Below, in pieces: positions 1-5,066 of a DNA stretch of 5,066 bases. Origin of the DNA: an uncultured Lachnospiraceae bacterium (lineage in GTDB: Bacteria; Bacillota; Clostridia; Lachnospirales; Lachnospiraceae); NCBI GenBank assembly GCA_947175845.1, contig CAMWOK010000233.1, positions 1 to 5,066 of the forward strand. Direction: 5' to 3'. The notes under the pieces were generated by a model that worked only from the letters and a program-made list of their open reading frames with translations, was not told where the DNA came from and made no database searches. Made by a program: the position numbers and the translations under genes. Positions within the stretch are counted from its first letter, which is position 1, and each line of letters opens with the position of its first letter.

Positions 1-801
1 GATGCCCACCAGTTCTACAGAATTAGGTAACTCTAATTGCAGGTCTTCCAGTGTTCGTATATAGTAAGTATTCTCACATCCACTTTTACATAGTTCATAA
101 AGCTTACGCGTGTTTGAACTGTGAGTACCACCTATCACAATCATGACGTCAGCCCTGGCTGCCAATTCAAGCGCTTCCCTCTGGCGTTCCTCTGTTGCGT
201 TGCATATCGTATCCGCAACAATTATATCATAACCTTTTTTTTGAAAAATTTCAACTAAATCTTGAAATTTCTTGTAGTTAAATGTCGTTTGCGACACAAT
301 AAACAGTTTTTCGTTATTTTTCGTTGAAAAATCCTCCGCCTGTTCCTTTGTCTCGATCACCGACACGGGTCCGGATGCCCATCCCTTGATACCAATCACC
401 TCTGGGTGCTGCTCGCTTCCGATGATAATGATATGCCGCCCTTTTGCGGATTTACCGTTGATCAGACGATGAATCCGTTTGACAAACGGACAGGTTGCGT
501 CAATGCACTCAAACCCCTTTTCGTGAATAAGCTCATACGTTTTGCGCGGAACGCCATGTGCGCGTATGATGATCGTGCCTTCCTCGGGCCTGAGCGTTTC
601 ACACTCCATGCAGCGAAGTTCCTCTTCGTCCTCGATCACTTTTACGCCGCGTTCCTCCAAAGCCTTCACCACTTCTTCGTTGTGGACGATCGGGCCGTAT
701 GTATGAATTGTCTTTCCTGTCTCCAACTGCTCATACACTGCATCGACTGCCCGTTTCACACCAAAGCAAAATCCTGCGGATTTGGCAACTACCACCTCCA
801 T
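1..801 (-). CDS. ispH: 4-hydroxy-3-methylbut-2-enyl diphosphate reductase (IspH), 3' end cut by window edge
   Basis: IspH catalyses the last step of the MEP (non-mevalonate) isoprenoid pathway. This cytosolic [4Fe-4S] enzyme reduces HMBPP to IPP and DMAPP. The window holds the first 267 codons, without a stop. All three cluster cysteines are visible: Cys12 in GFCFGV, Cys104 in DATCPFV and Cys200 in TICNAT. The substrate-pocket residues are also there: His40 in PIVHN, His82 in AHGV, the HPEV motif at 132-135, Thr172-Thr173 in SQTT, and SSN at 228-230. The start at 801 is set by AAAGGAG 7 nt upstream and matches the family N-terminus, which normally begins about 11 residues before the first cysteine. 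The ATG overlaps the cmk stop by one base (TGATG), so translation is probably coupled. IspH alone is about 280-310 residues. In many Clostridia the chain continues into S1 domains (IspH-RpsA fusion), but the window ends before that could be seen. Codons 148-267 are AT-richer than the rest. Identification is near certain. Confidence 0.97.
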   Translation of the reverse strand, partial: MEVVVAKSAGFCFGVKRAVDAVYEQLETGKTIHTYGPIVHNEEVVKALEERGVKVIEDEEELRCMECETLRPEEGTIIIRAHGVPRKTYELIHEKGFECIDATCPFVKRIHRLINGKSAKGRHIIIIGSEQHPEVIGIKGWASGPVSVIETKEQAEDFSTKNNEKLFIVSQTTFNYKKFQDLVEIFQKKGYDIIVADTICNATEERQREALELAARADVMIVIGGTHSSNTRKLYELCKSGCENTYYIRTLEDLQLELPNSVELVGI

Positions 802-1469
802 CACTCGACTCCTTTGTCGCATAAATCTATGATGACATCTGCCACCTGCTCGATCGTCAGATGCGACGAATCCACAAGCACTGCATCATCTGCCCTCCTT
901 AGCGGGGAGAGTTCCCGGTGCATATCCTGATAGTCGCGTTCTATAATATCTTTCTCTATCACGTCAAGGTCACATTCCTGCCCCTTTGCTTTGAGTTCCT
1001 CATAACGGCGCTCTGCCCTCACGCGGCTGTCAGCGGTCAGATAAACCTTTACATTGGCATCCGGCAGCACGCACGTGCCGATATCTCTGCCGTCCATAAC
1101 AACATTTTCCTTCTTCGCAAGTGCCTGCTGTAATTCCACCAGCTTCTTGCGCACTTCCTTATTACCGCTGCTTGCAGACGCCATCTTGCCGACTTCCTCC
1201 GCGCGTATCAGTCCGTTTACATTTCTGCCGTTCAGCCACACGATTTGCTCATTATTCTCATAAGTGATCGTCACCTCTGCCTCTGCGGCTGCCGCACTGA
1301 TTTTCTCCTGTGCACTGGCGCTGATTCCCTGTTCAATAAAATACAATGCCATCGCGCGGTACATCGCTCCGGTGTCCACATAAATAAATTTCTTTTTCCG
1401 CGCGATCAATTTCGCGATTGTGCTTTTTCCAGCGCCCGCAGGTCCGTCAATTGCGATACTGTAACTCAT
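801..1469 (-). CDS. cmk: Cytidylate kinase (CMP/dCMP kinase)
   Basis: Cmk is a cytosolic NMP kinase that phosphorylates CMP and dCMP to the diphosphates with ATP, in pyrimidine salvage and dCTP supply. The 222-residue length is normal for the bacterial type. The Walker A loop is GPAGAGKS at residues 9-16. The NMP-binding region includes VDTGAMYRA at 31-39 and the Cmk-specific segment IRAEEVGKMASAS...VRKKL at about 88-110. MDGRDIGT is at 125-132, the LID region RAERRYEEL at 151-159, and the C-terminal RELSPLRRADDAVLVDSS at about 185-202. The segment after the MASAS stretch reads SSGNKEVR where relatives usually have a VAxxPxVR-like sequence, a mild divergence. AGAGGAG at 1481-1487 lies 11 nt before the ATG. 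The gene follows the flavoprotein by 50 bp and overlaps ispH by one base, so it is probably the fourth gene of a five-gene operon. Function is near certain. Confidence 0.97.
   Translation of the reverse strand: MSYSIAIDGPAGAGKSTIAKLIARKKKFIYVDTGAMYRAMALYFIEQGISASAQEKISAAAAEAEVTITYENNEQIVWLNGRNVNGLIRAEEVGKMASASSGNKEVRKKLVELQQALAKKENVVMDGRDIGTCVLPDANVKVYLTADSRVRAERRYEELKAKGQECDLDVIEKDIIERDYQDMHRELSPLRRADDAVLVDSSHLTIEQVADVIIDLCDKGVE
809..815 (-). promoter_or_regulatory. Ribosome binding site of ispH inside the end of cmk
   Basis: AAAGGAG on the minus strand lies 7 nt before the ispH ATG and within the last codons of cmk. It is a strong match to the 16S anti-Shine-Dalgarno sequence. It fixes the ispH start at 801 even though the start codon overlaps the cmk stop. 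Confidence 0.8.
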
Positions 1470-1519
1470 TTTTATTCTATCTCCTCTATTTTATCCTAGT
1501 TTTAACAAAATATGTTTTT
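1470..1519 (-). other. AT-rich 50-bp gap between the flavoprotein gene and cmk
   Basis: This is the largest gap in the run from the TetR gene to ispH and is strikingly AT-rich. It holds the cmk ribosome binding site AGAGGAG (1481-1487) and a TAAAAT box that resembles a -10 element. I see no convincing -35 at the proper distance and no hairpin followed by T residues. I therefore read it as a within-operon gap, but a weak internal promoter for cmk-ispH cannot be excluded. Confidence 0.4.
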
Positions 1520-2920
1520 TCATTCATTGCAGGCTGCCGCACTTCTTCCCGCCAGATATCCTGTCGACCATGCAATCTGAAGGTTAAATCCGCCCGTAAG
1601 TGCGTCGAGATCGAGAACCTCCCCCGCAAAGTAGAGCCCGCTCACAAGTTTTGACTCCATCGTCGACGGCGATACTTCGCCCGTCGATACCCCGCCTTTT
1701 GTGATGACTGCCTCATTGTAGTCCCGCACGCCTGTGATCGTAAGCCTGATATGCTTGATCGTGTGCACAAAACGCTCCCGCTCCTCCTTTGTGATCTCAT
1801 TGACCCTCCTGTCCGGATCAATTCCGGCAAGCAGCGGCATCACCGGAACCAGTTTGGCAGGAAACAGACTGCCTATCACATTTTTTAACTGTTTGTTCTT
1901 ATTGCTGTCAAACTCTCTGAGAATGCGCTTGTCCAGCTGTTCACAGGTGAGGGCTGGTTTTAAGTCGACCAAAAGCACTGCCTCCCCAGTCGCGCTCCCT
2001 TCCCTGCACGCCCTGTGGACATAGTGGCTGCTGGCACTCAGCATCAGCGGACCGCTGACTCCGTAGTGCGTGAACAGCATCTCGCCAAAATCAGAATATA
2101 TCTGCTTTCCGTCAGCCTCCAGACACACCTGCACATTTTTCAGGGAGAGTCCCTGCAGTGCATGGCACCAGTCCTCCTTTATAGAAAACGGCACGAGCGC
2201 CGGCAGTGTCGGAACGATGCTGTGTCCGCAGGTTTTTGCAAACTGATATCCGTCACCTGTTGAGCCCGTGAGAATGTACGAGCATCCGCCCGTGGCGACA
2301 ATCAGCCTGTCAGCCCTCAGCTCAGACCGCTTTCCCGTCCGCCGATCACGGATTTCAATCCCTGTTATCTTAGAACTGCGCTGTTGTTTCTGCCTGCCTC
2401 GCCGCTTTTTCTTTGCAGGCTCACTGTCCGCAGCCTCCACAGAATGCGCTTCCGATTTCTCCGCGAGCGGAACCGTTTTGACCTTCTTTACCTCTGTGTT
2501 CAGAAGCACCTGCACGCCAAGCCTTCTCAGCTCCTGTTCCAGCGCTTTAATAATGTCCGAGCTGTGGTCAGACTGCGGAAAAACACGCTGCCCTCTCTCG
2601 ACCTTTAACGGACAGCCTGCCTGCTCAAAAAACTCCATCACAGCATGATTGTCAAAACCGTACACCGCACTGTACAAAAACTTGGAATGCTCCATCACAT
2701 TCTGAAAAAAATCTTCTGTGTCACAGGCGTTTGTCACATTGCATCTGCCTTTGCCTGTGATAAACAGCTTCCGCCCTAGCTTGTCATTTTTTTCCACCAC
2801 GAGAACATGGTTCTCACCATGGTGTTCACCACGGTTCTCGCCGCCGCTCTCCGCGCTGGCCGCCGCTATCGCAGCCATCATCCCCGCTGCGCCGCCGCCT
2901 ATAATTACAATGTCTGCCAT
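1520..2920 (-). CDS. HI0933/BaiN/YhiN-family FAD-dependent oxidoreductase
   Basis: This is a cytosolic flavoprotein of the HI0933-like family (E. coli YhiN and clostridial BaiN relatives, often named aminoacetone oxidase family or NAD(P)/FAD-dependent oxidoreductase). The dinucleotide-binding GGGAAG is at residues 8-13, followed by the family motif TGKGRCNVTN at 55-64. VATGG is at 208-212, LFTHYGVSGP at 282-291, and the C-terminal FAD-contacting block GLYFAGEVLDLDALTGGFNLQIAWSTGYLAG lies at 428-458. BaiN of Clostridium scindens has been linked to bile-acid ring reduction, but most members have no proven substrate, so none is assigned here. At 466 residues it is longer than the usual ~400-420. 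The excess fits two insertions: a GENR/GEHH/GENH repeat at 27-38 and a charged linker at about 150-184 containing KKKRRGRQKQQR. AGAGGGT at 2925-2931 precedes the ATG by 4 nt (GAGGG core by 5). The gene sits 20 bp behind the RpiR-type regulator. Family is sure, reaction unknown. Confidence 0.93.
   Translation of the reverse strand: MADIVIIGGGAAGMMAAIAAASAESGGENRGEHHGENHVLVVEKNDKLGRKLFITGKGRCNVTNACDTEDFFQNVMEHSKFLYSAVYGFDNHAVMEFFEQAGCPLKVERGQRVFPQSDHSSDIIKALEQELRRLGVQVLLNTEVKKVKTVPLAEKSEAHSVEAADSEPAKKKRRGRQKQQRSSKITGIEIRDRRTGKRSELRADRLIVATGGCSYILTGSTGDGYQFAKTCGHSIVPTLPALVPFSIKEDWCHALQGLSLKNVQVCLEADGKQIYSDFGEMLFTHYGVSGPLMLSASSHYVHRACREGSATGEAVLLVDLKPALTCEQLDKRILREFDSNKNKQLKNVIGSLFPAKLVPVMPLLAGIDPDRRVNEITKEERERFVHTIKHIRLTITGVRDYNEAVITKGGVSTGEVSPSTMESKLVSGLYFAGEVLDLDALTGGFNLQIAWSTGYLAGRSAAACNE
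2807..2842 (-). repeat. Three 12-bp tandem repeats inside the flavoprotein gene
   Basis: Three adjacent 12-bp units lie at 2807-2818, 2819-2830 and 2831-2842. On the plus strand they read ATGGTTCTCACC, ATGGTGTTCACC and ACGGTTCTCGCC. On the coding strand they translate to GENH, GEHH and GENR, in frame, residues 27-38 of the FAD protein. The first and third units each differ from the middle unit at a few positions. The block also contains the 10-bp palindrome CACCATGGTG (2815-2824) and the inverted repeat GAGAAC-ATG-GTTCTC (2801-2815), so it could slip or fold during replication. Confidence 0.9.
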
Positions 2921-2940
2921 ATATACCCTCTGTAATGCCC

Positions 2941-3876
2941 CTATCGCTTTCTGCGGCGCCCCATGCGCGCCTGCAATGGTGTATTCAGCATATCCTCATC
3001 AATAAAATTTATCTCGTCCTTCAGGTAAACCTGATAATTGTCCCACGCGTGTTCAAGAGACTCCAGATTCCGCCGCACCTCATCGGGTCTGCGCAGACAC
3101 AGCGCGACCACCAGCGCATTGATCAGGCTCAGCGGTGCGACAAGGGAATCCACGATCGACACCATGTCACTTCTCGCCAGCAGATTGCAGGAGGAATAGA
3201 GACACATCGGCGAATGGATGGAGTCCGTGACCGCGATCACCGTCGCGTTTTTATCATTTGCCATCTCCATGGCCTTGAGTGTCCTCATGGAATACCTCGG
3301 AAAACTGATGCCGATCACGACATCTTTCCCGCTGATCCGAAGCATCTGCTCAAAGGTTTCCGAGATGCTGGTCGAGTCAAGCAGATACACGTCCCCCCGG
3401 ATCATATTCAGATAAAAATGCAGAAACTGCGCCAATGGCTTACAGCTTCTCAGGCCGATGATATACACATGCTTCGCGCCCAAGATAATATCCACCGCAG
3501 CCTCAAATGCCTGTGCATCCATGTGCTCCATCGTGTCCTCGATCTTCTCGATATCAGCGCTCAGCACAGAGGTCAGAATCTCCGCCTGGGAACTCGCCCC
3601 GTACTTCGCCCCGATCGACTGAACTGTGTTCAGCTTTTTTTTGACCCACTCAGCCAACGCCTCCTGAAACTCCGGATACCCTTCATACTCCAACGCATAC
3701 GCGAACCGCACGACAGTGGCCTCGCTGATTCCCACTGCCTTCCCAAGCTTCGCAGCAGTCATAAAAGCCGCCTGCTCATAGTGATCAATCACAAAGGTGG
3801 CCAGCTTCTTGTGGCTTTTGCTCATTTTGTTATACTTCTCGTTTATCCTTGATATGGTATCGCGTTTTACGTCCAT
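2941..3876 (-). CDS. RpiR/MurR-family transcriptional regulator (HTH + SIS)
   Basis: This is a DNA-binding regulator whose SIS domain is expected to sense a phosphosugar or similar ligand. The N-terminal HTH_6 domain spans about residues 1-77, with the helix-turn-helix around AAKLGKAVGISEATVVRFAYAL (41-62) followed by GYPEFQ, typical of the family. The SIS domain spans roughly 120-260, with VYIIGLRSCKPLAQF at 137-151, DVVIGISFPRYSMRTL at 185-200 and VIAVTDS at 213-219. The 311-residue length is slightly above the usual ~280 and ends in a basic tail, GRRRKR. GAGGA at 3883-3887 lies 6 nt before the ATG. The gene follows the TetR gene by 27 bp and precedes the flavoprotein by 20 bp. Regulators of this family usually neighbour sugar-uptake or sugar-catabolism genes, and none is seen here, so the ligand cannot be guessed. 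The family call is secure; targets are unknown. Confidence 0.93.
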   Translation of the reverse strand: MDVKRDTISRINEKYNKMSKSHKKLATFVIDHYEQAAFMTAAKLGKAVGISEATVVRFAYALEYEGYPEFQEALAEWVKKKLNTVQSIGAKYGASSQAEILTSVLSADIEKIEDTMEHMDAQAFEAAVDIILGAKHVYIIGLRSCKPLAQFLHFYLNMIRGDVYLLDSTSISETFEQMLRISGKDVVIGISFPRYSMRTLKAMEMANDKNATVIAVTDSIHSPMCLYSSCNLLARSDMVSIVDSLVAPLSLINALVVALCLRRPDEVRRNLESLEHAWDNYQVYLKDEINFIDEDMLNTPLQARMGRRRKR

Positions 3877-3903
3877 CAGAAATCCTCATCCTCAGCAAAT
3901 TTG

Positions 3904-4461
3904 TCATGAACAGCTTTTGTAAATATCCTGCAGCAAATCGATCGTTTCTTCCTCTGTGAGGTCATAATCTCCGGTGAGTACCATGCAGGCACATCCATGA
4001 ATAAAAATCCACATTTTCATGAACAGGCCGCTTGGATTCTGACAGCCTGACGCAGCAGCCTTGTTGATCTCCCTGCTGACTGCTCCCGATTTTCCATTTA
4101 ATAACTCAAAAAGTCCCCGCTCCCCCCGATGTTCTGACTGAAACAACAGCTGAAACAGTTTTCTCTCTTCCTTTGCGTAATTTATGTAGGCAAGCCCAAG
4201 GTGCACAAACGGCGTGACCACCTCCGACTTGTAATTTCCATAGTAATCCCCGAAGGCCTCGATCGCCCTCTGATATATCTCCGAATAGAGCTCGCTCATA
4301 TTGGCGTAAACTCTGAATATTGGCTGTGTAGAACATCCGATCTGTGCTGCCAGTTTCCTGGCCGTGACATTGTCTATGCCCTCCGCTCTCGCCAGTGCAA
4401 ATGCTGTCTGGGCTATTTTGTCCTTTGTTATCAATTCTTTCCTTGCCATTTCACCATCCAT
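3904..4461 (-). CDS. TetR/AcrR-family transcriptional regulator
   Basis: This is a small ligand-responsive repressor-type protein of 185 residues, within the normal range. The N-terminal DNA-binding domain is visible: helix 1 around KDKIAQTAFALARAEG (13-28) and the helix-turn-helix NVTARKLAAQIGCSTQPIFRVYANMSELYSEI (31-62). The TQPIFRVY stretch lies where most TetR proteins have a VSxGTLYxYF-like recognition helix. The remaining ~120 residues form the ligand/dimer domain and reveal no ligand. The start is uncertain. ATG 4461 has GAGAAAGG only 1 nt upstream, too close, while the in-frame ATG at 4449 (Met5) has it 13 nt upstream, somewhat far. MARKELITKDKI from Met5 is a more typical N-terminus. 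A stop lies in frame farther upstream with no other likely start between. It is the first gene of the proposed five-gene run, with palindromes in front of it that suit autoregulation. Confidence 0.92.
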   Translation of the reverse strand: MDGEMARKELITKDKIAQTAFALARAEGIDNVTARKLAAQIGCSTQPIFRVYANMSELYSEIYQRAIEAFGDYYGNYKSEVVTPFVHLGLAYINYAKEERKLFQLLFQSEHRGERGLFELLNGKSGAVSREINKAAASGCQNPSGLFMKMWIFIHGCACMVLTGDYDLTEEETIDLLQDIYKSCS

Positions 4462-4470
4462 GCCTTTCTC

Positions 4471-4491
4471 ACAAGTACAAGGAACTGTTCC
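4471..4491. promoter_or_regulatory. Candidate operator next to the TetR start
   Basis: The 10-mer ACAAGTACAA (4471-4480) is also present at 4583-4592. It directly abuts the perfect 11-bp palindrome GGAAC-T-GTTCC (4481-4491). The pair lies 10-30 bp upstream of the TetR start, where an autoregulatory operator would block transcription or initiation. The symmetry is seen directly; binding by the TetR protein is inference. Confidence 0.35.
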
Positions 4492-4526
4492 CCGCTCACA
4501 GATTTCGCTTCACATTCATAGGAAAG

Positions 4527-4567
4527 TACCGGTATCGAGTCAGATCAAATCTGACCCGATACCGGTA
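4527..4567. other. 41-bp near-perfect inverted repeat (hairpin; terminator-like, or operator)
   Basis: The arms 4527-4545 and 4549-4567 pair at 18 of 19 positions around a 3-base CAA loop. The only mismatch is A4538 against C4556. The outer arm contains TACCGGTATCG. In a minus-strand transcript the stem is followed by CUUUCCU, a poor U-tract, and the plus-strand side has none. It lies 79 bp beyond the carboxylase-type gene stop and 65 bp before the TetR ATG. It may be a weak intrinsic terminator for the upstream gene, a 5'-leader structure of the TetR operon, or a protein-binding dyad. I cannot choose among these from sequence alone. Confidence 0.6.
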
Positions 4568-4592
4568 TACAGTTCATAGTGTACAAGTACAA
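4564..4592 (-). promoter_or_regulatory. Weak candidate promoter with overlapping palindrome
   Basis: On the minus strand TTGTAC (4592-4587) and TATACC (4569-4564) are separated by exactly 17 nt, a possible -35/-10 pair for the TetR operon. Both boxes match consensus only partly. The perfect palindrome TGTAC-AA-GTACA (4580-4591) covers the -35 box and would be a natural repressor site. If this promoter is real, the transcript would begin inside or near the long hairpin. This is a tentative call. Confidence 0.25.
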
Positions 4593-4609
4593 CGAATATT
4601 CTGCATCAA

Positions 4610-4644
4610 CGTGCCAGAACCTTATTCTTTGTCCTATCGGCACG
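4610..4644 (-). terminator. Weak hairpin just downstream of the OadA-type gene
   Basis: CGTGCC (4639-4644 on the minus strand) pairs with GGCACG (4610-4615), and an inner AGGAC/GTTCT pairing with one G-U adds to the stem. It begins 2 bp after the TAA stop. The downstream sequence TTGATGC is not a real U-tract, so this would be an inefficient terminator or an mRNA 3'-end stabiliser. Confidence 0.25.
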
Positions 4645-4646
4645 AT

Positions 4647-5066
4647 TTATACAGGATATGCACCGTTCTTGGTATCAGCCTGGGCCATATCAACCTTTTC
4701 CTGCTGCGCCTGACGGTACTTAAAGAAATCTGTAGCAACCTGAGGGAATAACGCATAGGACAGCACATCCTCATCCTGCTGCTTCCACTCCTTCATCTCC
4801 TCCTCGATCTTCTTCAACTCGTTCGGGAGTCTGTCGGCCGGACGGCAGGTAATGATGTTATCCTTCTCCTCCGCTGAGAGCACCTTATCCTGAACTTCCT
4901 TATTGAACGGCTTGACAGTCTGGCCATACTCGCCGCGCAGCACTGCCTTTGTCTCCTTGGTAGCCATCTTGTAGCGCTCGCCCATCAGCACGTTAAATAC
5001 AGCCTGTGTACCAACGATCTGTGAGGACGGTGTAACGAGAGGCGGCTCGCCGAGATCCTTGCGGAC
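4647..5066 (-). CDS. Oxaloacetate decarboxylase alpha / pyruvate carboxylase subunit B-like protein, C-terminal part
   Basis: The right edge cuts the 5' end, leaving 139 codons and a TAA stop. The reading frame runs through the edge, so the GTG at 4989-4991 is an internal valine, not a start. PPLVTPSSQIVGTQAVFNVL, then GERYKM, then the RGEYGQT stretch and TCRPADRLPNEL, identify the conserved carboxylase domain (PYC_OADA) of biotin-dependent oxaloacetate decarboxylase alpha, pyruvate carboxylase subunit B and the transcarboxylase 5S subunit. These enzymes move a carboxyl group between a keto acid and carboxybiotin. The catalytic TIM barrel lies outside the window. The protein ends at NGAYPV without a biotinyl domain and its AMKM motif, so the biotin carrier must be a separate protein, as in 5S-type or split decarboxylases. 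The exact substrate cannot be told. The downstream hairpins suggest this gene ends its own transcription unit. Confidence 0.88.
   Translation of the reverse strand, partial: VRKDLGEPPLVTPSSQIVGTQAVFNVLMGERYKMATKETKAVLRGEYGQTVKPFNKEVQDKVLSAEEKDNIITCRPADRLPNELKKIEEEMKEWKQQDEDVLSYALFPQVATDFFKYRQAQQEKVDMAQADTKNGAYPV

Noticed and set aside
406..930. 174-codon open frame on the plus strand opposite ispH and cmk
   Set aside because: It covers catalytic motifs of two certain genes on the other strand, crosses their junction, and shows no domain of its own.
2369..2473. AT-hook in the flavoprotein linker
   Set aside because: The core reads RGRQ rather than RGRP and stands alone; it is reported only as a basic linker.
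2935..3852. 305-codon open frame on the plus strand opposite the RpiR-type gene
   Set aside because: It is exactly antisense to a well-supported HTH-SIS gene, has a His/Arg/Gln-rich composition with no recognisable domain, and lacks a convincing ribosome binding site. It is a shadow of codon bias.
4462..4646. Riboswitch or small RNA in the intergenic region
   Set aside because: Apart from the two hairpins and short palindromes I find no pattern of a known riboswitch class, and 185 bp with a single strong stem is not enough to support one.
4989..4991. GTG as the start of a small 114-residue protein at the right edge
   Set aside because: The same frame is open to the window edge and encodes the PLVTPSSQIVGTQAV motif upstream, so the GTG is an internal valine codon of a larger OadA-type protein.
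1..5066. A defence system, mobile element or biosynthetic cluster
   Set aside because: No transposase, integrase, toxin-antitoxin, CRISPR repeat, tRNA or terminal inverted repeat is visible; the genes are ordinary regulators and metabolic enzymes.

Overview
The window looks like chromosomal DNA of a Gram-positive anaerobe of the class Clostridia, most likely a Lachnospiraceae-type gut bacterium. That placement is an inference. It rests on the MEP-pathway enzyme IspH encoded directly behind cytidylate kinase, a BaiN/HI0933-type flavoprotein just upstream, AGGAG-type ribosome binding sites, and an oxaloacetate decarboxylase-like subunit that stops without its own biotin domain. Base composition is about half G+C, apart from an AT-richer patch in the first ~360 bases. 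All six recognisable genes lie on the minus strand, so the window reads right to left biologically.

From the right edge: (i) the C-terminal end of an OadA/pyruvate carboxylase subunit B-like protein (4647-5066). (ii) A 185-bp intergenic region (4462-4646) with a long near-perfect hairpin, a weaker hairpin just behind the carboxylase gene, and short palindromes and direct repeats that could be operators. (iii) A TetR-family regulator (3904-4461). (iv) An RpiR/MurR-type HTH-SIS regulator (2941-3876). (v) An HI0933/BaiN-type FAD protein (1520-2920) with two unusual low-complexity insertions. (vi) cmk (801-1469). (vii) ispH (1-801), cut by the left edge after 267 codons and perhaps continuing into a fused ribosomal protein S1 module, as in many Clostridia.

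From the TetR gene onward the gaps are 27, 20 and 50 bp and then a 1-base overlap, so the five genes probably form one transcription unit. It would place two DNA-binding regulators ahead of a flavoprotein and two essential housekeeping enzymes, one for nucleotide and one for isoprenoid synthesis. The intergenic region at 4462-4646 is the obvious place for the operon promoter and for autoregulation by the TetR protein.

I see no mobile element, CRISPR array, tRNA or rRNA. No clear new system is evident. The best leads are the operator/hairpin region, the 12-bp tandem repeat and basic linker in the flavoprotein, the pairing of regulators with core genes, and the composition shift inside ispH.
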